From assembly GCA_027489915.1 (NCBI GenBank), contig JAIXZB010000199.1, positions 1-5,675 of the forward strand: a stretch of 5,675 nucleotides of DNA, in the 5' to 3' direction. How positions within the stretch are numbered: the stretch's first letter is position 1; each line of letters starts with the position of its first letter. Positions 1 through 5,125 of the stretch are shown here, one piece after another. The translations under genes were made by a program, and so were the position numbers. This stretch comes from Rickettsiales bacterium (GTDB lineage Bacteria; Pseudomonadota; Alphaproteobacteria; Rickettsiales; UBA3002). The notes beneath the pieces were generated by a model. That model was given only the letters and a program-made list of their open reading frames with translations, was not told the origin of the DNA and did not search any database.

Positions 1-254
1 GAGATCGTAGGCTTGGTAGGCCATTACCCCACCAACTACCTAATCTCACGCGGGCTAATCCTTTAGCGATAAATCTTTCCCCCGAAGGGCGTATATGGTA
101 TTAATCCCAGTTTCCCGAGGCTATTCCATACTAAAGGGCATATTCCCACGCGTTACTCACCCGTGCGCCACTGTACATTGCTGTACCGTTCGACTTGCAT
201 GTGTTAAGCCTGCCGCCAGCGTTCGTTCTGAGCCAGAATCAAACTCTCATGTTT
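1..254 (-). rRNA. rrs: 16S ribosomal RNA, 5' portion (3' part outside the window)
   Basis: Read on the minus strand, this stretch begins near ATGAGAGTTTGATTCTGGCT and continues with CAGAACGAACGCTGGCGGCA and the universally conserved AGGCTTAACACATGCAAGTC. This is the 5' domain of bacterial 16S rRNA. The AACGAACGCTGGCGGCAGGC wording and the short V1 loop are typical of Alphaproteobacteria. Further in, the conserved GTGAGTAACGCGTGGGAA, TAATACC and GGATTAGCCCGCG blocks appear in the expected order. The sequence runs off the left edge, so only about the first 250 nt are present, roughly E. coli positions 1 to 290. The mature 5' end at about 254 is set by counting back from AGAGTTTG by analogy with E. 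coli and may be off by a few bases. No long in-frame protein here should be believed. Confidence 0.98.
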
Positions 255-265
255 TGAATGAAAGT

Positions 266-285
266 CTACAAGTCTGACCTTGTAG
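266..285 (-). repeat. Hairpin just upstream of the mature 16S 5' end
   Basis: CTACAAG (266-272) and CTTGTAG (279-285) are perfect 7-bp complements around a six-base loop. They lie 12 to 31 nt before the mature 16S start in the precursor RNA. The hairpin may help present the precursor to maturation nucleases, or it may be an alternative fold to the long RNase III processing stem. This is inferred from position only. Confidence 0.5.
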
Positions 286-380
286 AAATTGTGTTGAACT
301 CACACGAACAATAAAATGCATACCAATAATGATTGCCAGACAAGCTGGTCTTACGACATTATTTTGTATGCGGCGTATTC

Positions 381-409
381 ATAATAAATAACTCACATAA
401 GTGTGTTAC
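381..409 (-). promoter_or_regulatory. Possible secondary promoter inside the rRNA leader
   Basis: On the minus strand GTAACA (404-409) and TATTAT (381-386) are separated by exactly 17 nt. They match the consensus at four and five of six positions. Tandem P1/P2 promoters are common before rRNA operons, so a weaker second start near 374 is plausible. The leader is AT-rich, so a chance match is also quite possible. Confidence 0.3.
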
Positions 410-424
410 ATGTTTTGTTTACAT

Positions 425-473
425 CGCAGGTATGGTTCGTGTGAAAATATACTTAATCACACTACCACCTGCG
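425..473. repeat. Long imperfect inverted repeat within the rRNA leader
   Basis: The outer arms CGCAGGT (425-431) and ACCTGCG (467-473) are perfectly complementary. Inside them, after a 2-nt bulge, GGT (434-436) pairs with ACC (464-466). After a small internal loop, GTGTG (439-443) pairs with CACAC (458-462). That gives 15 base pairs around an AT-rich 14-nt loop. In the rRNA transcript it would fold as a stem-loop. No T-run follows it in either direction, so it does not look like an intrinsic terminator. Confidence 0.6.
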
Positions 474-520
474 CCTAAACGCTCTCAACGATGTCACTCA
501 GCAGATGGCACTTGTAAGCG

Positions 521-534
521 GCTGATGTTTCAGC
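521..534 (-). repeat. Small perfect hairpin near the 5' end of the rRNA leader
   Basis: GCTGA (521-525) and TCAGC (530-534) are perfect complements around a four-base loop. The hairpin would form about 20 nt after the predicted transcription start. Its role is unknown; early leader stem-loops can protect the 5' end or take part in antitermination. Confidence 0.45.
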
Positions 535-557
535 GGGTGCCCTCGGAAAGGACGGTC

Positions 558-586
558 TGTATATGGAAGCGTTTCGCATCCGTCAA
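558..586 (-). promoter_or_regulatory. rRNA operon promoter (-35/-10)
   Basis: On the minus strand there is TTGACG (581-586, five of six matches to the -35 consensus), a 17-nt spacer and TATACA (558-563, four of six matches to the -10). Transcription should start near 551. The bases after the -10 (GACCGTCC) form a GC-rich discriminator, a known hallmark of stringently controlled rRNA promoters. The site lies about 300 nt before 16S and points towards it, so it is the best candidate for the main rrn promoter. Confidence 0.75.
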
Positions 587-640
587 CAACAAAAAACACT
601 TTTTTTTATTTTTATGCAAATGCCCCATTTTTCGAGATAA
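587..640 (-). promoter_or_regulatory. A/T-rich UP-element-like tract upstream of the rRNA promoter
   Basis: Immediately upstream of the -35 on the minus strand are runs of A and T, including AAAAATAAAAAAAAGTG and a following T6 run. This is the position where the RNA polymerase alpha subunit C-terminal domain binds UP elements at strong rRNA promoters. The tract also separates the promoter from the stop codon of the glycosylase gene. No strong hairpin with a U-run was found for terminating the glycosylase transcript. Confidence 0.55.
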
Positions 641-678
641 AAAATTGCAGCATAAAACGTGTTCCTCGCACACTACAA

Positions 679-1296
679 TTAATACGCAACCGGCACTGGG
701 TCTAGCGCACGCCATAAATACCATGTGGCTACACTGCGATAAGGACGAAAGCGTTCACCATATAAAATTATTTCGTCTTTGCTGAGTTTTTTGCCCGAAG
801 CATAATAACGCTCTAGCGCCTTTATCATCCCAATGTCCTGCAGCGGATAAATATCGGGTCGTTGCAGATGGAATAATAGAAACATTTCCGCCGACCACAC
901 GCCTATGCCCTTTATTGATACAAGTTCACGAATAACGTCTTTATCGCTTAATCCATGAAAATACTCTGGCGACACATGAGGCTGCGCGAAATAGCGCGCC
1001 AATTCTTTACAATACACCACTTTTTGTGAGGATAACCCTACCGAGCGCAGTGTAGTATCTCTCACTCGCAGTACTTTTTGTGGGGTCATGGGCTTCACTT
1101 TTGCCTCTAGCCTTCCCCATACTGCATCTGCCGCTTTGACTGATATTTGCTGCCCAACAATGGAACGCATGAGCGTAAAGAAAGCATCCCCGCGCGATAC
1201 CATTGATCCATCGGGATAATCACTGATTAGCGAGGCCATAATTGGGCACACAGCACTCAGATGCGCTTTAGCTTCATTCCAATAGTGTGGAGTCAT
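679..1296 (-). CDS. DNA-3-methyladenine glycosylase II family protein (AlkA-like, HhH-GPD)
   Basis: A 205-residue base-excision-repair glycosylase of the HhH-GPD superfamily. Members of the AlkA/MAG branch excise alkylated bases such as 3-methyladenine from DNA by cutting the N-glycosidic bond. Visible signatures are SIVGQQISVKAA (about residues 45-56), the helix-hairpin-helix LVSIKGIGVWSAE (125-137) and PLQDIGM (151-157), where D154 corresponds to the catalytic aspartate. The C-terminal FRPYRSVATWYLWRALDP (183-200) is typical of the family. There are no cysteines arranged as an iron-sulfur cluster, which argues against endonuclease III or MutY. It lacks the longer N-terminal domain of E. coli AlkA, as many bacterial single-domain homologues do. 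The ATG start is supported by an AGGA ribosome-binding site about 8 nt upstream. It is divergent from fumC, and its 3' end lies about 90 nt before the rRNA -35. The exact substrate range cannot be read from sequence. Confidence 0.93.
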   Translation of the reverse strand: MTPHYWNEAKAHLSAVCPIMASLISDYPDGSMVSRGDAFFTLMRSIVGQQISVKAADAVWGRLEAKVKPMTPQKVLRVRDTTLRSVGLSSQKVVYCKELARYFAQPHVSPEYFHGLSDKDVIRELVSIKGIGVWSAEMFLLFHLQRPDIYPLQDIGMIKALERYYASGKKLSKDEIILYGERFRPYRSVATWYLWRALDPVPVAY

Positions 1297-1326
1297 GCGT
1301 AATTCCTGTTGCGTCAGTTACGTTTC

Positions 1327-1357
1327 GTTATATGAACCTTGAATGCATTTGAATCAA
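1327..1357 (-). promoter_or_regulatory. Candidate promoter for the glycosylase gene in the divergent gap
   Basis: In the 73-nt gap between the two divergent genes, the minus strand carries TATAAC (1327-1332, five of six -10 matches). TTGATT (1352-1357) lies upstream with a 19-nt spacer, longer than ideal. Transcription would start near 1320. A plus-strand promoter for fumC must overlap the same bases, but its elements (for example TATGAA at 1331) are weak. Confidence 0.35.
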
Positions 1358-1369
1358 TAGGAGCCTTGC

Positions 1370-2782
1370 ATGTCCGCCGCAACCAAACACGACACCAGCA
1401 CCCGCATCGAAACCGATTCTTTTGGGGAAATCGCCGTACCTAGCGATAAATACTGGGGCGCGCAGACATCACGCTCGCTCATGAATTTCAAAATTGGCGG
1501 CGAAACGATGCCTAAACCACTGATTCGCGCCTTAGGAATTCTCAAACGTGCTGCCGCAACCGTGAATATGCAACTGGGCGCATTGGATAAAACCGCAGGT
1601 GATGCCATTGTAAAAGCCGCAACAGAAGTGATGGATGGCACAATGAATGACCATTTCCCTCTCGTGGTATGGCAAACAGGTTCGGGTACTCAAACGAACA
1701 TGAATGCAAATGAAGTGATTTCTAACCGCGCCATTGAAATACTCGGCGGCGCGATGGGTAGCAAAAAACCCGTGCATCCCAACGACCATGTGAATATGGG
1801 ACAATCAAGCAACGATTCCTTTCCCACCGCCATGCATATTGCAGCAGTGGAACAAGTTACCCACGCTCTTATTCCTGCTTTAAGAAACCTCCATAAGGCT
1901 CTAGAAAATAAATCGAATGAGTTCTCAGAAATCGTTAAGATTGGCCGTACCCACCTGCAGGATGCCACCCCTCTTACACTAGGTCAGGAGTTTTCAGGCT
2001 ACACGAAACAGATAGAATACAGCATCAAACGCGTGGAGTCAGCCTTGCCTCGCCTGTACGAACTGGCACAGGGCGGCACGGCTGTTGGCACAGGCCTGAA
2101 CAGCAAAAAAGGCTTTGATGTAGCATTTGCTAAAGAAGTAGCTGCCATCACTAAACTTCCCTTTGTTACCGCTGCTAATAAATTTGAGGCTCTAGCCGCA
2201 CACGATGCGCTGGTAGAACTTTCAGGTATGCTTAACACCATTGCGGCAAGCCTAATGAAGATAGCCAACGATGTGAGGATGCTTGGATCTGGTCCACGTT
2301 GCGGGATAGGTGAGATTTCGCTGCCCGAAAACGAACCTGGCAGCTCGATTATGCCAGGCAAAGTGAATCCTACCCAATCTGAAGCTATGACAATGGTTTG
2401 CGCACAGGTAATGGGCAACCACACCACAGTTACGATTGCAGGTGCAACAGGACATTTTGAACTGAATGTATTCAAACCTGTGATTATTTATAACGTATTA
2501 CAGTCTATTAAACTCATCGCCGATGCATGCAATAGCTTCACCGAAAACTGCGTGGTGGGTATCGAAGCCAATAAAGAACGCATTTCGCAACTTATGAATG
2601 AATCTCTGATGCTGGTAACTGCTCTAAACCCGCATATTGGTTATGATAATGCAGCAAAAGTAGCAAAGAAGGCGCACAAAGAAGGCACCACACTCAAAGC
2701 TGCAGCAATTGAGTTGGGGTTACTTACAAATGAACAGTTCGATGCATGGGTGAAGCCTCTGGACATGATTAGTCCTCACTAA
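1370..2782 (+). CDS. fumC: Fumarate hydratase class II (fumarase C)
   Basis: A 470-residue class II fumarase, close to the 467 residues of E. coli FumC. It is a cytoplasmic, homotetrameric, iron-independent enzyme that converts fumarate to L-malate reversibly in the TCA cycle. Conserved blocks appear in order: TGSGTQTNMNANEVISNRA (103-121), HPNDHVNMGQSSND (136-149), GRTHLQDATPLTLGQE (192-207) and the superfamily signature GSSIMPGKVNPTQSE (324-338). H195 and S325 correspond to the E. coli catalytic pair H188 and S318, and K331 and N333 to substrate-binding residues. The C-terminal NPHIGYD (420-426) followed by AAKVAKKAHKEGTTL is fumarase-like and argues against aspartase or argininosuccinate lyase. 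The ATG has an AGGAG site at 1359-1363, six bases upstream. A small DUF1905 gene follows 6 nt after the stop and probably shares the transcript. Long open frames on the opposite strand are coding shadows. Confidence 0.98.
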   Translation: MSAATKHDTSTRIETDSFGEIAVPSDKYWGAQTSRSLMNFKIGGETMPKPLIRALGILKRAAATVNMQLGALDKTAGDAIVKAATEVMDGTMNDHFPLVVWQTGSGTQTNMNANEVISNRAIEILGGAMGSKKPVHPNDHVNMGQSSNDSFPTAMHIAAVEQVTHALIPALRNLHKALENKSNEFSEIVKIGRTHLQDATPLTLGQEFSGYTKQIEYSIKRVESALPRLYELAQGGTAVGTGLNSKKGFDVAFAKEVAAITKLPFVTAANKFEALAAHDALVELSGMLNTIAASLMKIANDVRMLGSGPRCGIGEISLPENEPGSSIMPGKVNPTQSEAMTMVCAQVMGNHTTVTIAGATGHFELNVFKPVIIYNVLQSIKLIADACNSFTENCVVGIEANKERISQLMNESLMLVTALNPHIGYDNAAKVAKKAHKEGTTLKAAAIELGLLTNEQFDAWVKPLDMISPH

Positions 2783-2788
2783 GAAAAA

Positions 2789-3097
2789 TTGACGCTGGAG
2801 AACCATTTCACATTCAAAGCAAAACTTTGGCTATGGCAAGGTAAGGGAGCCTGGCATTTCATTACCGTTCCACAAAAAATTGCATCGCACATTGCTTTCA
2901 TTCATGGAAGACGGCGTGGATGGGGAACGATTCGCATCAACGCCATCATAAGCAACACCCATTGGAAGACATCTATTTTTCCGGTGAATAAGGATGGTAC
3001 TTTCTTACTACCCGTAAAAGCGGAAATTCGTAAAAAAGAATCCCTTGTATTAGGAGAGGAAGTATCGGTCACATTAACAATAAACGCACCGATATAG
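2789..3097 (+). CDS. Small DUF1905-family protein
   Basis: A 102-residue protein matching the general pattern of DUF1905, a small beta-rich domain of unknown function. Visible family features are the WHFITVP segment (about 22-28), RRGWGTIRINAII (41-53), the W-x-TSIFPV core (59-66) and LLPVKAEIRKKE (73-84). In other bacteria the domain occurs alone or joined to a YdeI/OmdA-like C-terminal domain; here it is alone. No enzymatic residues are evident and there is no signal peptide. The best start is TTG at 2789. The frame is continuous with that of fumC and opens right after its stop codon, no in-frame ATG lies near the N-terminus, and the conserved domain begins only a few residues in. No good ribosome-binding site precedes it, so translation probably depends on ribosomes ending fumC. 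The family call is from pattern memory; the function is unknown. Confidence 0.8.
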   Translation: MTLENHFTFKAKLWLWQGKGAWHFITVPQKIASHIAFIHGRRRGWGTIRINAIISNTHWKTSIFPVNKDGTFLLPVKAEIRKKESLVLGEEVSVTLTINAPI

Positions 3098-3116
3098 CAC
3101 TCGTCACAAACCAAAT

Positions 3117-3485
3117 CTAAGCAACCTTATACCCCGCAATAGTAAGCGCCTCTATAGCAGCAACAAGCGAAGTATCCCTTACCAAAATATAATCTGTATT
3201 AAAGGTGGATAAGGCAAAAATGCTTATTTGAGCTTTTGCTAAAACGTCAGATAACTTGGCTAACACGCCAATCTCACTAAAATCGATTATAGCATTGAGC
3301 TTCAGCAATCGCCATCCATGCTCGCTTTTCATGGCCTCAGCGCATAATGATTGCGTAGTGACCCATGTAACTTCATCATTGGCATATATAATAGCTTCAA
3401 ATGTGCCGTTACTAAGTAATTTTAGCTGCGTGCCTTGCGCTAGCTGATGCACAGTAAAAAGATCAGGAAACACCAGAATTTGCAT
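3117..3485 (-). CDS. Small ACT-domain protein
   Basis: A protein of about 122 residues whose C-terminal half is an ACT-type ligand-binding fold. The pattern includes DFSEIGVLAKLSDVLAKA (about 68-85) and ISIFALSTFNTDYILVRD (87-104), as in the stand-alone ACT proteins grouped as COG3603. ACT domains usually bind amino acids and regulate metabolism, but members of this small family have no well-defined role and no catalytic residues are seen. A longer frame opens at 3533, but its first 16 residues lie over the end of the sulfurtransferase gene. I choose ATG at 3485 because GGTGGG (3492-3497) sits six bases before it. The alternative ATG at 3491 would overlap the upstream stop by 4 bp but has that site directly adjacent. 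It is the last gene of the minus-strand cluster and converges on the DUF1905 gene, with only 19 nt between the two stops and no clear terminator. Confidence 0.85.
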   Translation of the reverse strand: MQILVFPDLFTVHQLAQGTQLKLLSNGTFEAIIYANDEVTWVTTQSLCAEAMKSEHGWRLLKLNAIIDFSEIGVLAKLSDVLAKAQISIFALSTFNTDYILVRDTSLVAAIEALTIAGYKVA

Positions 3486-3487
3486 AA

Positions 3488-4336
3488 TCATCCCACCACA
3501 ACCGGATAGACTGAAGCCCCCCACTCTGCCCATGAACCATCATATACAGGCGTGTTGGGATATCCTAATTCATAAAGCGCCAGTGCAATAATACATGCCG
3601 TCACACCTGAACCACAGCTTGCAATAATGGGGGAATTAACATCAACACCTGCAGCATCAAATACGCCACGCAATGCATCGCGGGGCAACAACATACCTTC
3701 AGGGGTCAATAAGGAAGCATAATGTATGTTATGGGCATTTGGCATATGCCCTGATCGCAACCCTGCCCTTGGTTCAGGCTCAAGCCCTCTAAAGCGTGAA
3801 GCAGAGCGCGCATCCACAATAGATGCACTATGTTTCGCAAGCGCTATTGATACAGATAGTATGTCTGCCACAAGGTGACTTTGTAAGTGAGACCTAAAAC
3901 CACCTCTTTGTTTTAATGCCTTCTCTCCTGAATCGCATACAAACCCGTGTGATTTCCAGACGGACAAGCCACCATCAAGTACTCGCACTCGCTCATGCCC
4001 AAATACGCGAAACATCCACCACAGCCTAGCAGCACTAAACAACCCCTGCGTGTCATAGATAACAACATCAGAATCGCTTGATATGCCGAGTGATTCTACT
4101 GTTTCAGCAAATAACTCAGGCGTTGGCAGCATGTGAGGCAATGCACTCGCTTTGTCTACGCATGCATCTAAATCAAAAAACGTAGCGTTCTTAATATGTG
4201 CCTGAAGATACTCTTCATAAGCATTTCTTTTTGAAGATGGCAGATGCCACGAAGCGTCGACAACCACTACATCGGATAACTGAAGATGAAGCGCCTCGGC
4301 TGAAATAAGAGCAGAAGACCTTAGGTTAATAGCCAT
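3488..4336 (-). CDS. sseA: Thiosulfate/3-mercaptopyruvate sulfurtransferase (SseA-type rhodanese)
   Basis: A 282-residue tandem-rhodanese protein, almost the length of E. coli SseA (281). Such enzymes move sulfur from 3-mercaptopyruvate or thiosulfate to a thiol or cyanide through a cysteine persulfide, in the cytoplasm. The N-terminal rhodanese domain (VVVVDASWHLP at about 23-33, HIKNATFFDLD at 47-57, WWMFRVFGHERVRVLDGG at 106-123) lacks a catalytic cysteine, as usual. The C-terminal domain has DARSASRFRG (175-184) and the active loop CGSGVTA (241-247) with the persulfide cysteine at C241. CGSGVTA resembles mercaptopyruvate sulfurtransferases more than the CRKGVT loop of true rhodaneses. The GSWAEWG ending (268-274) also fits. 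The frame opens earlier at a TTG (4360), but I choose ATG 4336 because it gives the family length. It overlaps the 3' end of the upstream gene by 11 bp without a clear ribosome-binding site, suggesting translational coupling. Confidence 0.93.
   Translation of the reverse strand: MAINLRSSALISAEALHLQLSDVVVVDASWHLPSSKRNAYEEYLQAHIKNATFFDLDACVDKASALPHMLPTPELFAETVESLGISSDSDVVIYDTQGLFSAARLWWMFRVFGHERVRVLDGGLSVWKSHGFVCDSGEKALKQRGGFRSHLQSHLVADILSVSIALAKHSASIVDARSASRFRGLEPEPRAGLRSGHMPNAHNIHYASLLTPEGMLLPRDALRGVFDAAGVDVNSPIIASCGSGVTACIIALALYELGYPNTPVYDGSWAEWGASVYPVVVG
3492..3497 (-). promoter_or_regulatory. Ribosome-binding site for the ACT-domain gene
   Basis: GGTGGG on the minus strand lies inside the last codons of the sulfurtransferase gene, six bases before the ATG at 3485. 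It favours that start over the ATG at 3491, whose first base it touches. Confidence 0.5.
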
Positions 4337-5054
4337 GATAATGGGCTTTAGTAGGCACAACGAATTCTATATAAGTGCGCATTCCGGATGCAAAATCACC
4401 CGAATTACTAGGGAGTACCTTTAATGTAAGCTGCTGCTTACCTGCTGCAGAAAGTTTTTTGTATACAGGATCAGTCGGATTACGACGATCATTTTCAAAA
4501 AAAGCAGCCATCGACACCGCACCACGCATTTGTTTACCAGCAATACGAATATTAAAGAAAGGCGCGCGCTCAAGAGAACTTATGCATCGGCCGCGCCTGT
4601 CGCGCTTCTGGCAAATGCGTAATGTGCCAGGAAATAGTGTACGAAAGGAAAAGGTTCCATCCTCGCCTGTATACGTTTTTCCTGCTCCAGCAAACATCAT
4701 GACAGGACTTGCCATATCTCCCGCGGTAGGAATCAGGAAACGACTGAAGGGATCTGGCTGCCATAACTCGACAAGAACATCTGGCAAAGGGGTGCAATTT
4801 GCATCCAGCACCTTTCCCGTCAGAAAAACAACTTGTCCTTCGGCATCATCTGGCTTTCCCGTTGGGCGTACTAAATCATTGGTGGTCGGCACACGATTTG
4901 CACCAGGATACGCAACTGCTCCCACAGCAGGGGTGATAGCACAATTACGAGATTTTGAAGTTTCAGGTGGCAAAGCAACACCAGATGCAGCTGCTTCAAA
5001 AACAGTGAAAGCAGCACTTACACTAATAAAAATACAAAAAAAACGTTGCTTCAC
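4326..5054 (-). CDS. Secreted intradiol ring-cleavage dioxygenase-like protein, iron ligands missing
   Basis: A 242-residue protein related to the beta subunit of protocatechuate 3,4-dioxygenase. Matching signatures are LTGKVLDANCTPLPDVLVEL (78-97) with WQPD, GAGKTYTGEDGTFSFRTLFP (123-142), and AAFFENDRRNPTDPVYKKL (183-201). These align with the family's HGRV.D..G.PVPNTLVE.WQ, G.GR..TD..G.Y.FRT..PG and L.T.YFEGDP regions. The iron ligands do not survive: F106 replaces the first Tyr, about L145 the second, and F166 and N168 replace the His-x-His pair. The only histidines are H238 and H240, in the last five residues. A cysteine-bracketed basic loop (C148 to C157) lies where the second Tyr ligand should be. 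The N-terminus is a Sec signal peptide (KQR, then a hydrophobic stretch at 5-19, probable cleavage after AAAS near 24), so it is exported. The GTG start has a GGAG site 7 nt upstream. It is probably a non-catalytic or repurposed member; the ligand of the fold is unknown. Confidence 0.82.
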   Translation of the reverse strand: MKQRFFCIFISVSAAFTVFEAAASGVALPPETSKSRNCAITPAVGAVAYPGANRVPTTNDLVRPTGKPDDAEGQVVFLTGKVLDANCTPLPDVLVELWQPDPFSRFLIPTAGDMASPVMMFAGAGKTYTGEDGTFSFRTLFPGTLRICQKRDRRGRCISSLERAPFFNIRIAGKQMRGAVSMAAFFENDRRNPTDPVYKKLSAAGKQQLTLKVLPSNSGDFASGMRTYIEFVVPTKAHYHGY

Positions 5055-5125
5055 AATAGCTCTCCAATCCTAACAGGCCTGAGAAAGAGATAACCAGATT
5101 GCAACCAAATGCGCAACCCTATGGA
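5055..5125 (-). promoter_or_regulatory. Short intergenic gap before the dioxygenase-like gene
   Basis: These 71 nt hold the ribosome-binding site of the downstream gene and room for a promoter. The best -35-like word on the minus strand is TTGCGC, but the -10 position 17 nt later (TTATCT) is poor. No hairpin with a T-run is visible, so nothing here shows that transcription stops between the two genes. Confidence 0.3.

Larger units (their letters stand above)
255..551 (-). other. Transcribed rRNA operon leader (pre-16S 5' leader)
   Basis: This is the stretch between the probable rRNA start site near 551 and the mature 16S 5' end. It has no credible gene on either strand. It contains several inverted repeats (521-534, 425-473, 266-285) that would fold in the nascent RNA. 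Such leaders usually carry antitermination signals and one half of the RNase III processing stem. I could not identify a convincing boxA, and the partner of the processing stem would lie 3' of 16S, outside the window. The boundaries rest on the promoter call. Confidence 0.7.

Noticed and set aside
95..277. Plus-strand open frame within 16S
   Set aside because: The DNA is clearly 16S rRNA read on the minus strand, so the frame is an artefact.
655..678. GTGT/ACAC hairpin followed by TTTTAT after the glycosylase stop as an intrinsic terminator
   Set aside because: A 4-bp stem with a 7-nt loop and a short broken U-run is too weak to call.
333..785. Plus-strand open frame of 150 codons across the rRNA leader and promoter
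   Set aside because: It runs antisense to the rRNA promoter, leader and glycosylase 3' end, has low-complexity and Cys/His-rich composition without any motif, and lacks a ribosome-binding site. It is a chance frame.
1999..2475. Minus-strand open frame of 158 codons inside fumC
   Set aside because: It lies fully antisense to a strongly conserved fumarase; long antisense frames are common shadows of biased codon use.
3063..3094. TATCGGT/ACCGATA inverted repeat at the end of the DUF1905 gene as a bidirectional terminator
   Set aside because: The stem is only 7 bp with an 18-nt loop, it lies inside coding sequence, and no T-run follows in either direction.
4375..5073. Plus-strand open frame of 232 codons opposite the dioxygenase-like gene
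   Set aside because: The minus-strand gene has a signal peptide, a ribosome-binding site and family motifs; the plus-strand product has none of these.
5096..5122. Repeated GGTTGC words on the minus strand as an operator before the dioxygenase-like gene
   Set aside because: There are only two short copies with no symmetry and no clear promoter beside them; chance is as likely.
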